From Flavobacteriales bacterium (GTDB lineage: Bacteria > Bacteroidota > Bacteroidia > UBA10329), in assembly GCA_018402015.1 (NCBI GenBank), contig JAGYJL010000010.1:1-56247 (forward strand): DNA of 56,247 bases, read 5' to 3'. The notes under the pieces are model-generated. The model made no database searches and was not told the DNA's origin. It saw only the letters and a list, made by a program, of their open reading frames with translations. Both the position numbers and the translations under genes were made by a program. Below are positions 27,036-35,738 of the stretch, in pieces (positions within the stretch are counted from its first letter, which is position 1; every line of letters starts with the position of its first letter).

Positions 27036-28964
27036 TCAGATCTTGATTGCGCGCAACAGCTTTGTTCCCCTTTCTGTCCGAATACGGAAGAAATACACAC
27101 CAGCGGTCATCGGAAGTTCTATTCCTGAGATACTGTAGTTACTGTAGCTCGCTAAGCGCTTACCGTTTACACCAAATACATCTATCTGTTCAATCGAAGA
27201 TAGGTCGGTTCCTCTTAACCAAATATGGCCGTTGCTCGGATTCGGATAAAGCTGTACATCCATTAAAGCCGAGGTCTCCTGTATTCCTGTTGCTCCAAAG
27301 GCCATTACCGAATCTGCTCCAACAAGCACAGGCGTGTGATCTGCTGTGTTGTACATGGCCTCGAAGGTTTCTATCTGTGGTGTACTAGTAGCAAACATTT
27401 CTTGCACCCACTTCTTTGGCACAGATTGGTAATACATTCTTGCTGTAGCATACAAGGTATCGGTACTACCATGCAGTGGTACATGATAATGAAGCACATC
27501 GCTACCAGAACCTTCAAAACCTTCGAAATTGAAATCTACATCCTCCGTGGCAGTTCCTGCTATAAGGGTGGTATCGTAAACGGGGTGTGCGGTGCTGAAT
27601 CCTTTAGGTACCAAACGGTTGTCTTTCAAGGGTAGAGAGGCGCGTTCCAGAATGGTGGTCGGGTTACCGTTCACATCTCCCATAACCATTTCGTATATCT
27701 GAACCTGATCTTCGGAGTTGACAATATTGTAGTGCGGCTCGTATGTGCTGTTCTCCTCAGGTAAGTAATGATTGGAACTCAACACGCCCGAACTGAAAAC
27801 GGTATCGCCATGTTGATTCGTAACTACAAACTCAACATAAGCACGCCTGCTTGGGTAGCCAGATGGGAACTTATGCCCCGTTAAATTCTCAGACCGTACG
27901 TTGAAATAAGCCGTGTCGTTGGCGGTGGTCTCATGTTCCAGATTCATCTGTACAGATCTTTCCTGCAAGTTGACTAGCGTTCTATTGATAGTAGAATCGA
28001 AATGCACCTCTGTAGCACGGATATCCAACGCTTCACGATGGGTTTTCATCAGCTTAAGCATGAAGGTGTTCCCTCCTACCAGATCGTGCCTACCAAAGGG
28101 CGTTCTACCGGCTAGTAGTTGGTAGTAATTGGCAATTACAACCTCGGTTTCCACTCTAGGAATGTGGCATCCTTGGCAGGAAGTACCGCCATTTACCACG
28201 TTGAAATCGGAATTGAGCCATTCGTGATACGTGGCCTGTTCTACAAAAGTGGTTCCGGTAAAATCTCCATTCAGATCGACCGTATTGGTAATTAACGAGT
28301 GACAGCCAGCGCAGAATCCCGATTGCGTTACATGTTCTCCGTACTCCGGACTCACCCCAACAAAGCCTTGCATGGGTCCTTGCAGCGGTTTCTGATACGG
28401 GCCGTACTCGCGCATAATGGAATCGTAGTACAACTCTCCAGAATGATTGGAGCCCAAGTGCTGCGAAGTTTGCTTGTGGCAGGCCATACACGATACGCCA
28501 TCTTGCCCCATGGGGTCCTCTTCAAGATCGGCCAAACCGTAGGGACCGTAATCGTAGTAATGGTTAGAATAGCGCCCAAGAGGTGCGTGGCAGCTATTGC
28601 ATTTGTCTTCTAACTCGGCCTGATGCTGTGGGTTAATGGCACTTTCGTGACTCATCTTAGCACGGAAAAACGGATCGCGCCCCGAATTGGCCATCATGGT
28701 GGCGCGCCACAGCGTTACAGGACTTATATCGTTTCCAAGTTCATCTATGTTGGCGTTCCCCGTTTCGTCAAATCCGTGGCAACCATCGCAATTGCCAGAT
28801 GCCATAAAATGATCATTGGTATCCAAGGCAAATCCATAGTGGGTAGAGTCGGAACGTGCGTGATCGTTGCCATGCGCAGAACTAAGATCGAAGTTGACCA
28901 TGCTTAAAAAATAGGCAGAGACAACAACACTGAGAATTACCAGAAGCCGCTTGTGTGCTTTCAT
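27036..28964 (-). CDS. Secreted pentahaem c-type cytochrome with T9SS sorting domain
   Basis: A 642-aa protein with an N-terminal signal/membrane segment (residues 6-24). Five CxxCH haem-binding motifs are present: CDGCH (59-63), CNSCH (122-126), CMACH (159-163), CAGCH (218-222) and CQGCH (263-267). A beta-rich region with NLTGHKFPSGYPSRRAYVEF follows, a phrase that recurs in large multihaem cytochromes, then a T9SS type-A sorting domain from about 565 (LYPNPSNGHIWLRG ... GVYFFRI). It should be matured in the periplasm, then sent to the cell surface. The role is likely electron transfer; donor and acceptor are unknown. Confidence 0.9.
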   Translation of the reverse strand: MKAHKRLLVILSVVVSAYFLSMVNFDLSSAHGNDHARSDSTHYGFALDTNDHFMASGNCDGCHGFDETGNANIDELGNDISPVTLWRATMMANSGRDPFFRAKMSHESAINPQHQAELEDKCNSCHAPLGRYSNHYYDYGPYGLADLEEDPMGQDGVSCMACHKQTSQHLGSNHSGELYYDSIMREYGPYQKPLQGPMQGFVGVSPEYGEHVTQSGFCAGCHSLITNTVDLNGDFTGTTFVEQATYHEWLNSDFNVVNGGTSCQGCHIPRVETEVVIANYYQLLAGRTPFGRHDLVGGNTFMLKLMKTHREALDIRATEVHFDSTINRTLVNLQERSVQMNLEHETTANDTAYFNVRSENLTGHKFPSGYPSRRAYVEFVVTNQHGDTVFSSGVLSSNHYLPEENSTYEPHYNIVNSEDQVQIYEMVMGDVNGNPTTILERASLPLKDNRLVPKGFSTAHPVYDTTLIAGTATEDVDFNFEGFEGSGSDVLHYHVPLHGSTDTLYATARMYYQSVPKKWVQEMFATSTPQIETFEAMYNTADHTPVLVGADSVMAFGATGIQETSALMDVQLYPNPSNGHIWLRGTDLSSIEQIDVFGVNGKRLASYSNYSISGIELPMTAGVYFFRIRTERGTKLLRAIKI

Positions 28965-29035
28965 GTGGTGAAATTACCTCATTTCAAAACCCTAACGAGA
29001 CGTGCACATGACAACTTTGGCCCAAAAATGTTCAA

Positions 29036-29066
29036 ACAAAAAACCCCTTCGCTTTTGCGAAAGGGT
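29036..29066 (-). terminator. Rho-independent terminator of the small secreted-protein gene
   Basis: A nine-pair stem with one mismatch (CCCCTTCGC 29044-29052 with GCGAAAGGG 29057-29065, TTTT loop) is followed on the minus strand by a T-run (A-run at 29038-29043). It lies about 30 bp past the stop at 29098. Confidence 0.75.
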
Positions 29067-29097
29067 CTTTACAGTTCCAGCGGTTCCTGGCCGCTTC

Positions 29098-29589
29098 TTA
29101 TCTATTTTGGAATGCCACAGGTATTTGATTTGTATGACTGAAATCGTTCAATGATGGATCGAAGTATATCCAAGCCATTTCTCCAGCGTCCACATCGTCT
29201 CCTTTCATCAGGTCCACTTCAAACTCAAACTTCTGATTTTCAAACTTATAACCCTTCATTACTTCCGTATTGAGGTTAATACGCTTGTGAACCCCTGTAT
29301 TAGATGCAACATCAATAATGTAATCCTTATCATACTCAAGATCGAACTTGAATTTACCATCTCGCGGAACCATTTGCTGTTCCATCAATTCCACGCTTTG
29401 AGACAAATGATAGTAACGATAAATGGTTACCGAACTCATTACCGATCTGTCCTTCTTATCGCAAACAAGACTTCCTTTTACTGTCAGCGATCCGTAATCC
29501 TGTGCTGAAACAGGCAATGAACAAATGACCAACATCGCAATGAATACCTGAGCGTAGAGTTTCGTAACAATTCGTGTGAACCAATCCAT
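29098..29589 (-). CDS. Small secreted protein of unknown function
   Basis: A 163-aa protein with signal peptide (hydrophobic core VFIAMLVICSLPVSAQ, cleavage after about residue 30). The mature part has a beta pattern reminiscent of carboxypeptidase-regulatory-like folds (LTVKGSLVCDKKDRSVMSS, then DGKFKFDLEYDKDYIIDV), ending with an acidic MKGDDVDAGEMAWIYFD segment. No sorting domain or lipobox. The family is not recognised. It is a single-gene unit, with its terminator downstream and thrS diverging upstream. Confidence 0.8.
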   Translation of the reverse strand: MDWFTRIVTKLYAQVFIAMLVICSLPVSAQDYGSLTVKGSLVCDKKDRSVMSSVTIYRYYHLSQSVELMEQQMVPRDGKFKFDLEYDKDYIIDVASNTGVHKRINLNTEVMKGYKFENQKFEFEVDLMKGDDVDAGEMAWIYFDPSLNDFSHTNQIPVAFQNR

Positions 29590-29752
29590 GACTTTCGATT
29601 TTGAGTGTTATGATAGTCTTAACGGCAGCTATTGATTTTCCGTTCCACTTTATCGGTCAACGACCATAAACTGCGATAAGCGACACGATAACAGCGATAA
29701 TCGACCAACTTCAATTCCTTCATACCAAGGGTTAAACTCATATCTCGAATTC

Positions 29753-29760
29753 TATCTTTG
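29753..29760 (+). promoter_or_regulatory. Candidate -7 promoter element for the thrS-infC-rpmI-rplT cluster
   Basis: TATCTTTG exactly matches TAnnTTTG and lies 28 bp before the thrS ATG at 29788. A convincing TTG -33 element is not visible. Confidence 0.5.
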
Positions 29761-29787
29761 CGCACCAATTCAAAAGAGGAATTACCA

Positions 29788-31725
29788 ATGATCACGATTA
29801 CACTACCAGACGGAGCACAGAAGAAGTACGAAAGTGGCGTAACTCCAATGGATGTGGCCATGAGCATAAGCGAAGGTCTGGCCCGAAACGTTATATCGGC
29901 AAGCGTAAACGGAACCAAGGTGGAAACCGCTACTCCTATTACGGAAGATTCAAAACTGGTACTCTACACATGGAACGATAAAGCTGGGAAAGAAACATTC
30001 TGGCACTCATCTGCCCATGTTTTGGCGCAAGCCTTGGAGCATCTGTATCCAGGCGTTAAACTCACCATAGGCCCGGCAATAGAGAATGGTTTCTATTATG
30101 ATGTAGACCTTCCAGAAGGAAAAGTGATAACAGACGGGGACTTCAAAGAAAATTGAAGACACGTTCATGGAATTCACACGGCAAAAAGCGGAGTTCAAAA
30201 TGAAATCGGTTTCGAAGCCGATGCGCTCAAGTTCTATAAAGACGCGGGCAACGAATTCAAAGTAGGAGTGATGAGAACCTGAACGATGGCGAGATCACTT
30301 TCTGCGACCATTCAGACTTCACCGACCTATGTCGTGGTGGACACTTACCAAACACAGGCTTCATTAAGGCAGTAAAAGTCATGAACGTGGCCGGAGCCTA
30401 CTGGCGAGGCGATGAGCACAACAAGCAATTGACCCGTGTTTATGGCATTTCGTTCCCCAAAGACAAGGAGCTTAAGGAATACCTGGTGATGTTGGAGGAA
30501 GCGAAAAACGCGACCACCGAAAGCTTGAAAGGAACTTGAGCTTTTCACCTTTTCACAAAAGTAGGACAAGGTTTGCCGCTGTGGCTACCAAAGGAGCCGA
30601 TTTACGCAAACGGTTGGAAGCATTCCTACAAAAGCAACAAGTGGAGGCTGGTTACGAAATGGTGATCGCTCCTCACATTGGATCGAAAGTCTTTACGTCA
30701 CTTCTGGCCACTATGCCAAGTATGGCAAAGACAGTTTCCAACCGATAAACACACCACATGAAGGAGAAGAATTTCTCCTGAAACCGATGAATTGCCCGCA
30801 TCACTGCGAGATCTATAAGTTCAAACCTAGGTCCTACAAAGACCTTCCTGTTCGCTTGGCCGAGTTCGGAACCGTTTACCGTTACGAGCAAAGTGGTGAG
30901 TTGCATGGTTTGACCCGTGTTCGAGGATTTACGCAAGATGATGCGCATATTTTCTGCCGACCAGATCAGGTAAAAGATGAGTTCGTAAAAGTGGTTGACC
31001 TTGTGCTCTACGTATTAAAAGCGTTGAAATTCGATGACTTTACAGCGCAGATCTCCCTCCGTGATCCTGACAATAAGGACAAATACATTGGCTCTGATGA
31101 GAATTGGGCAAAGGCTGAAGCCGCCATCATTGAGGCTGTTGCTGAGCGCGATATCAAAACCGTAACGGAATATGGCGAAGCTGCATTCTACGGTCCGAAA
31201 CTCGACTTTATGGTGAAAGATGCCTTAGGCAGAAGCTGGCAGTTGGGAACGGTTCAGGTAGATTACAACTTGCCGGAAAGATTTGAGCTGGAATATGTCG
31301 GTTCGGACAATGCAAAACACACGCCTGTAATGATTCATCGCGCGCCATTTGGCAGTATGGAGCGTTTTGTGGCCGTTCTTTTAGAGCACTGCGCGGGCAA
31401 ATTTCCGCTTTGGTTAACGCCAGATCAAGTTGCAATTCTGCCCGTTTCAGAGAAATACAACGAGTACGCAAAAAAGCTTTCAGGTTTGCTTAAGAATTAC
31501 GACCTTCGCGCCCTTGTTGACGAGAGGAACGAGAAAGTAGGAAAGAAGATCCGCGATACGGAGGTAAATAAGATTCCGTATATGCTTATAGTTGGAGAGA
31601 AGGAAGTTGAATCCGGACAACTATCAGTAAGGAAACAGGGAGATGGAGATATCGGCTCGTACAGCATAGAGGATTTTGCCAAAATGATCCAGGAGGATAT
31701 TGAAGCAGACCTCAAAATGAATTGA
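29788..31725 (+). CDS. thrS: Threonyl-tRNA synthetase, broken by several single-base frameshifts
   Basis: It charges tRNA-Thr in the cytoplasm. The TGS domain is intact ([20 protein letters not shown]), followed by the editing domain with HSSAH (residues about 73-77). From 30150 to about 30790 no frame persists, but every expected segment is readable by hopping: [91 protein letters not shown] and [19 protein letters not shown]. Class II motifs follow in one frame ([32 protein letters not shown]), then the anticodon-binding domain. The first break, at 30150, is repaired by removing one G in TTCAAAGAAAATTG. A full-length protein would be about 645 aa, normal for ThrRS. As the gene is essential, the breaks are almost certainly sequence errors. 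Confidence 0.93.
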
Positions 31726-31749
31726 ATAGTAACTAAAACATTATAGACC

Positions 31750-32301
31750 ATTAGAAGACCTAGAAACCCAAGGCGAGTCGTAAGACACGAGGACCCTCAT
31801 AAGATCAATGAAAAAATCGATGCACGTGAAGTGCGTTTGGTTGGCGAAGGGATCGAACCGGGAGTTTATCCGATACGAAGAGCGTTGGAACTTGCTGAAG
31901 AGCAAGGACTTGATCTGGTAGAGATTTCTCCGAATGCCGAACCACCGGTATGCAAGATTCTCGACTACAAAAAGTTCCTGTTCGAGCAAAAGAAGAAGCA
32001 AAAGGAATTGAAAGCCAAAGCCACTAAGATCGTGGTGAAGGAAATTCGATTCGGCCCAAATACCGATGATCACGACTTCGAGTTCAAGTTGAAACACGCG
32101 AAGGAGTTCATCGAACAAGGAGCTAAAGTGAGAGCTTTCGTTTTCTTCAGAGGAAGGTCGATAGTATACAAGGATCAGGGAGAGATCTTACTCTTGCGTC
32201 TGGCCAACGAGTTGGAAGACATTGCAAAGGTGGAGATGCTCCCAAAAATGGAAGGAAAGAAGATGTTTATCATCATTGCTCCTAAAAAAGGTAAAAAGTA
32301 A
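31750..32301 (+). CDS. infC: Translation initiation factor IF-3, AUU start
   Basis: The 183-aa product has both IF3 domains: [34 protein letters not shown] (linker), [17 protein letters not shown] and [13 protein letters not shown]. The in-frame stop TAG at 31744-31746 lies just upstream, and no ATG, GTG or TTG occurs before the conserved [10 protein letters not shown] segment. The first GTG (31831) would remove part of the N-domain. The initiator is therefore ATT at 31750, directly followed by [11 protein letters not shown] initiation is the known self-regulatory feature of infC, because IF3 discriminates against it. The gene begins 24 bp after thrS and precedes rpmI and rplT. Confidence 0.93.
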   Translation: MRRPRNPRRVVRHEDPHKINEKIDAREVRLVGEGIEPGVYPIRRALELAEEQGLDLVEISPNAEPPVCKILDYKKFLFEQKKKQKELKAKATKIVVKEIRFGPNTDDHDFEFKLKHAKEFIEQGAKVRAFVFFRGRSIVYKDQGEILLLRLANELEDIAKVEMLPKMEGKKMFIIIAPKKGKK

Positions 32302-32325
32302 ACAGTAAATCAATTAATAAACGTC

Positions 32326-32520
32326 ATGCCAAAGGTTAAGACTAACTCCAGTGCCAAGAAACGTTTCAAACTAACGGGTTCTGGGAAAATCAAGCGGAAG
32401 CACGCGTTCAAAAGTCACATCCTTACCAAGAAAACAACAAAACAGAAGCGTAATCTTACGCATGCTGCTTTGGTAAGCGATGCTGATGTGAAGAACGTAA
32501 AGCACATGCTTAACATTTAA
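32326..32520 (+). CDS. rpmI: 50S ribosomal protein bL35
   Basis: A 64-aa basic protein with the bL35 signature [20 protein letters not shown] and [14 protein letters not shown]. Normal length. It lies 24 bp after infC and 74 bp before rplT, the usual IF3-L35-L20 order. Confidence 0.97.
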   Translation: MPKVKTNSSAKKRFKLTGSGKIKRKHAFKSHILTKKTTKQKRNLTHAALVSDADVKNVKHMLNI

Positions 32521-32594
32521 GTTCAAAGTTAAACCCGGTTTTAAGCCCAACAAAGTTTCCAATGAGGAACGCTTAACGCCAAAAACAACAAAAA

Positions 32595-32939
32595 ATGCCA
32601 AGATCAGTAAATGCTGTTGCTGCAAGAGCAAAGCGAAAAAAGGTCCTTAAGCAGGCCAAAGGTTACTTCGGAAGAAGAAAAAATGTGTGGACCGTAGCTA
32701 AAAATGCGGTTGAGAAAGCATTAGTATATCAGTACCGCGATAGACGTGTTCGTAAGCGTGAGTTCCGCAAATTATGGATTCAACGTATCAATGCAGGTGC
32801 GCGTCAGTATGGTATGTCATACTCAACGTTCATTGGTAAACTTAACGATAAAGGAATCGACATCAACCGTAAGGTTTTGGCTGATCTGGCCATGAATGAG
32901 CCAGATGCTTTCAAAGCTGTTGTTGATCAAGTAAAGTAA
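32595..32939 (+). CDS. rplT: 50S ribosomal protein bL20
   Basis: A 114-aa protein with the bL20 signature [29 protein letters not shown] and [17 protein letters not shown]. It is an early 23S rRNA assembly protein, and in enterobacteria it represses this operon through an mRNA pseudoknot; I see no obvious equivalent here. A terminator follows. Confidence 0.97.
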   Translation: MPRSVNAVAARAKRKKVLKQAKGYFGRRKNVWTVAKNAVEKALVYQYRDRRVRKREFRKLWIQRINAGARQYGMSYSTFIGKLNDKGIDINRKVLADLAMNEPDAFKAVVDQVK

Positions 32940-32960
32940 AATCATCCATTGGATGATAAA

Positions 32961-32992
32961 GGGCTGTCCGACCATGTCGGATGGCCCTTTTT
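32961..32992 (+). terminator. Rho-independent terminator of the thrS-infC-rpmI-rplT cluster
   Basis: A 12-bp stem with two G-U pairs (GGGCTGTCCGAC 32961-32972 with GTCGGATGGCCC 32976-32987, loop CAT) is followed by TTTTT. A small extra hairpin (ATCATCC/GGATGAT, 32941-32957) precedes it right after the stop codon. Confidence 0.88.
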
Positions 32993-33003
32993 CAATTTAA
33001 GAC

Positions 33004-34398
33004 ATGACCAAAAAGCAACAACGAACGGTTATTCTTCTGATGCTCTTGAATGGGCTAGCTTTCATTGTCATTTTTCTGAGCGTTGCTTCCAATTACCGTT
33101 TAGCTGCAGACGATTTCCACCATGTGGTAATGACCGACCAGTTAGGGATTTGGGATGCGATGGTGTTCTATTACAATAATTGGAATCCTCGTTGGTCGTC
33201 CATTCTTGTAACCAATTCATTCCTTATGAACGGAACCAACAATAACGTACTGTTTTCTTTTCACCTAGCCTCTCTCCTATTTGGTTTTGTCGCATTTTCG
33301 TCAGCAGCTAGTGCCATAGGAAAATTACTTGCACTTCCTTTTAGATCTTGGCAGTATTGGATTGCTGGTGTTTACCTTCTTTGCACAACGTTCTACACTT
33401 CATTCTCGCAAGCAGATACGTGGTTCTGGATAACTGTGAACCCAATGTACCTGTGGGGAACCTTTGCTGCGGTTCTTGGAACTTCATTGATTCTGCACAC
33501 ATGGAATTCATTGATCAGGAGAATTCTTGTGATCGGACTATTTCTGTATGTGGGTGGAGCAAGTGAAAGCGCTGCTATTTGCTCGCTAGTTACACTCATT
33601 TATGTCGGAATCAGATTCCATGGAAAGAGCCAAGCACGCTTCGATGCTACTGCCCTGCATTTGGCAACAATTGCCTGTATAATCGGATTTGGGATCAGTA
33701 TGGCCGGACCAGGGATTGCTATCAGAAGAGAGCACCTTCCTCATATCCCTATGCAAGACCGCTTACTTATTGGCTTTTGGAACTACATCAAATTCAACCT
33801 GAAGGAAATACCTCTCGTACTACCGTTGTCAATTCTATTTGCAGCTCCCTTTGGTTTCTTCGGCAGGAAACATCTCCGATTCCAACTCATTTCTATCCGC
33901 CATGTATTCTGGCAGAATCGAAATCTCTGGATACTTTCCGACCTGATGATTTTAACGCTAGCAATGGCACTAGGGCTTGTGATGAGTGAAATGGGACCAA
34001 CAAGAGTGTGGTTCCCACTGACCGTCTTGGTCCTTGTTGTTACGGTGGCCATTGCTTACCAGCTCGGCACTTGGCTTTATGTGCACTCAAAGGGTCATCT
34101 ATTCCACCTCGTGGTTGCAGCCCAGATTCTTACATTCAGCTATCAGGCCGTTGTAGGATTTACTCAGATTAAAACAAGCAACGAATATGCTTCTGCCGTT
34201 GACCTACGCATGGAAAACATACGTTCCAACTTGGGAACAGATAGTGTCATTCAACTCTCTCCATTGCCAAATAGCGGTTGGCTCCTTTCTGCCGAGATCA
34301 GTTCAGACACATCACATTTTACTAACAAGCACTTGGGGTTATTTCTCGCCAATGGCAATAGATACTTTGTAGAAGACAGCCTATCTTCAACTCAATGA
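33004..34398 (+). CDS. Polytopic membrane protein (DUF6056-like, glycosyltransferase-C-type fold)
   Basis: A 464-aa protein with about ten hydrophobic segments and a short C-terminal periplasmic tail. The first loop, after helix 1, carries YRLAADDFHHVV with adjacent acidic residues and then NNWNPRWSSILVTN, a pattern typical of DUF6056 proteins and of GT-C glycosyltransferases, which use an Asp in the first periplasmic loop. A role in transferring sugars from a polyprenyl carrier is inferred. It starts only 12 bp after the rplT terminator, and its stop overlaps the next ATG as ATGA. Confidence 0.8.
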   Translation: MTKKQQRTVILLMLLNGLAFIVIFLSVASNYRLAADDFHHVVMTDQLGIWDAMVFYYNNWNPRWSSILVTNSFLMNGTNNNVLFSFHLASLLFGFVAFSSAASAIGKLLALPFRSWQYWIAGVYLLCTTFYTSFSQADTWFWITVNPMYLWGTFAAVLGTSLILHTWNSLIRRILVIGLFLYVGGASESAAICSLVTLIYVGIRFHGKSQARFDATALHLATIACIIGFGISMAGPGIAIRREHLPHIPMQDRLLIGFWNYIKFNLKEIPLVLPLSILFAAPFGFFGRKHLRFQLISIRHVFWQNRNLWILSDLMILTLAMALGLVMSEMGPTRVWFPLTVLVLVVTVAIAYQLGTWLYVHSKGHLFHLVVAAQILTFSYQAVVGFTQIKTSNEYASAVDLRMENIRSNLGTDSVIQLSPLPNSGWLLSAEISSDTSHFTNKHLGLFLANGNRYFVEDSLSSTQ

Positions 34399-34853
34399 AA
34401 TGGCTTGCGTTTTTTCTTGTTTCTCTTGCCCCATTCGCAGTTTCTGCGCAGTGTCTAGACACGCTTAACACGCCCATTCTAAACCCCGGATGCAATCTCA
34501 ACTTCCTGCCCGTATGCGGTTGCGATGCCGTTACGTATCGAAATTCGTGCTTTGCCCAAGCTGCCACAGTTATTCAGTATGTAGACAGACCGTGTGAGCA
34601 AGTGGCAGTAGATATCTATCCTAATCCGGCCATTTATTGGCTTAACGCGACCGTTGTTACCAAATTTGAAGCTGATGTGAACCTGTTGATATTCGATAGG
34701 AACGGAAACATTTACTACTCCCAGTATTTGCGAAGTGTTAACTACGAATACCTTACCATTCCCGTAAATGGCTTTGACGATGGTTTGTACATTCTGATGG
34801 TAGAGTCAAACGGAGTGGCACAATTCAAGAAATTCATCAAGTGGAAAGAATAG
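34395..34853 (+). CDS. Secreted Kazal-like domain protein with T9SS-type C-terminal domain
   Basis: A 152-aa protein: signal peptide 1-18 (ending FAVSA), Kazal-like Cys-rich region about 19-68 with the diagnostic PVCGCDAVTYRNSCFAQAA, then a T9SS type-A-like sorting domain (VDIYPNPAIYWLNATV ... DGLYILMVESNG). Kazal domains classically inhibit serine proteases; this one is short and its reactive loop is not obvious, so inhibition is inference. It is translationally coupled by ATGA to the preceding membrane protein. Confidence 0.85.
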   Translation: MKWLAFFLVSLAPFAVSAQCLDTLNTPILNPGCNLNFLPVCGCDAVTYRNSCFAQAATVIQYVDRPCEQVAVDIYPNPAIYWLNATVVTKFEADVNLLIFDRNGNIYYSQYLRSVNYEYLTIPVNGFDDGLYILMVESNGVAQFKKFIKWKE

Positions 34854-34895
34854 CCGTAACGTGGGAATAAGTACCTTTAAGCCTTAATCAGAGCA

Positions 34896-35384
34896 ATGCT
34901 TTCTGAACCGGAAACAGAAATATTCGAAAACGTAAAAGAGATCTTCTCTAACTACCTTGGAGAACACGGTCATCGGAAAACTCCCGAGCGTTTTGCCATA
35001 CTCAGTGAAGTGTACAGTAGCAATGGTCATTTCGACATTGAATCACTTTACGTGCAGATGAAGAATAAGAACTATCGCGTTAGCCGGGCAACGCTCTACA
35101 ATACAATTGAACTGCTTCTAGACTGTAAATTGGTAACGAAGCATCAATTCGGAAAGAACATAGCTCACTTCGAGCGATCTTACAAATACGCACAGCACGA
35201 TCATCTTATCTGCCAAGACTGCGGTAAGGTTTTCGAATTCTGCGACCCGCGAATTCAACAGATACAGAACACGGCTGGCGAGATACTCGGCTTTAACATC
35301 ATAAACCATTCGCTCAACTTCTACGGAAATTGCAAAAAGCTTGCAGAAACAGGTGGGTGCGAACGAATGAATCAGAAAAACTAA
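34896..35384 (+). CDS. Fur family transcriptional regulator
   Basis: A 162-aa protein with the Fur winged helix (RKTPERFAILSEVYSSNGHF, YRVSRATLYNTIELL) and the dimerisation/metal region HDHLICQDCGKVFEFCD with the structural CxxC. A second Cys pair seems replaced near the C-terminus (CKKLAETGGC). It represses target operons when loaded with iron or another metal. A TACCTTTA box (34871-34878) just upstream may be its promoter. The STAS gene follows after 1 bp. Confidence 0.92.
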   Translation: MLSEPETEIFENVKEIFSNYLGEHGHRKTPERFAILSEVYSSNGHFDIESLYVQMKNKNYRVSRATLYNTIELLLDCKLVTKHQFGKNIAHFERSYKYAQHDHLICQDCGKVFEFCDPRIQQIQNTAGEILGFNIINHSLNFYGNCKKLAETGGCERMNQKN

Positions 35385-35385
35385 T

Positions 35386-35721
35386 ATGGAATATACCATC
35401 GCAGACCAAGCAGATTACAAGCTTGTTACCGTCTCTGGACGTCTAATTGAAAAATCTCAGGCCGAAGGTCTGATCAAGGAATTTGAAGGTTTGGTTTCGA
35501 ATGGAACCAACCGTTACCTCATGAGTCTTGAAAACCTTGAATACGTGAACAGTACAGGTTTGAATCTACTTATCGGCATGTTCACCCAGGCTCGTAATGC
35601 TGGAGGCGAACTTGTTATTGGGGGTATTTCTCCAAAAGTGAAAAAGCTCATGGTAATGACCAAGCTTGATTCTATTTTCAAAATTTACGATTCGGTTGCT
35701 GTGGCTTCCGAAAACTTCTAA
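35386..35721 (+). CDS. STAS-domain protein (anti-sigma factor antagonist type)
   Basis: A 111-aa single STAS domain. The segment LENLEYVNSTGLNLLIGMF contains the phosphorylatable Ser position (S56 in NSTG) of RsbV/SpoIIAA-like antagonists, and the C-terminus has the KLMVMTKLDSIFKIYDSVA helix. Such proteins are phosphorylated by anti-sigma kinases and dephosphorylated by PP2C/SpoIIE phosphatases. No kinase is nearby; the propeller/SpoIIE protein at 17-20 kb is the only candidate phosphatase in this window. It is tightly packed between fur and purA. Confidence 0.9.
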   Translation: MEYTIADQADYKLVTVSGRLIEKSQAEGLIKEFEGLVSNGTNRYLMSLENLEYVNSTGLNLLIGMFTQARNAGGELVIGGISPKVKKLMVMTKLDSIFKIYDSVAVASENF

Positions 35722-35738
35722 TCAGCAAGCAACGCACA

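Noticed and set aside
31831-32301. GTG 31831 as the infC start
   Set aside because: It would delete the conserved INEKIDARE segment of the IF3 N-domain; ATT 31750 keeps the full domain.
33579-33989. 136-aa plus-strand ORF in another frame
   Set aside because: Lies wholly inside the polytopic membrane protein gene and has no membrane or domain pattern.
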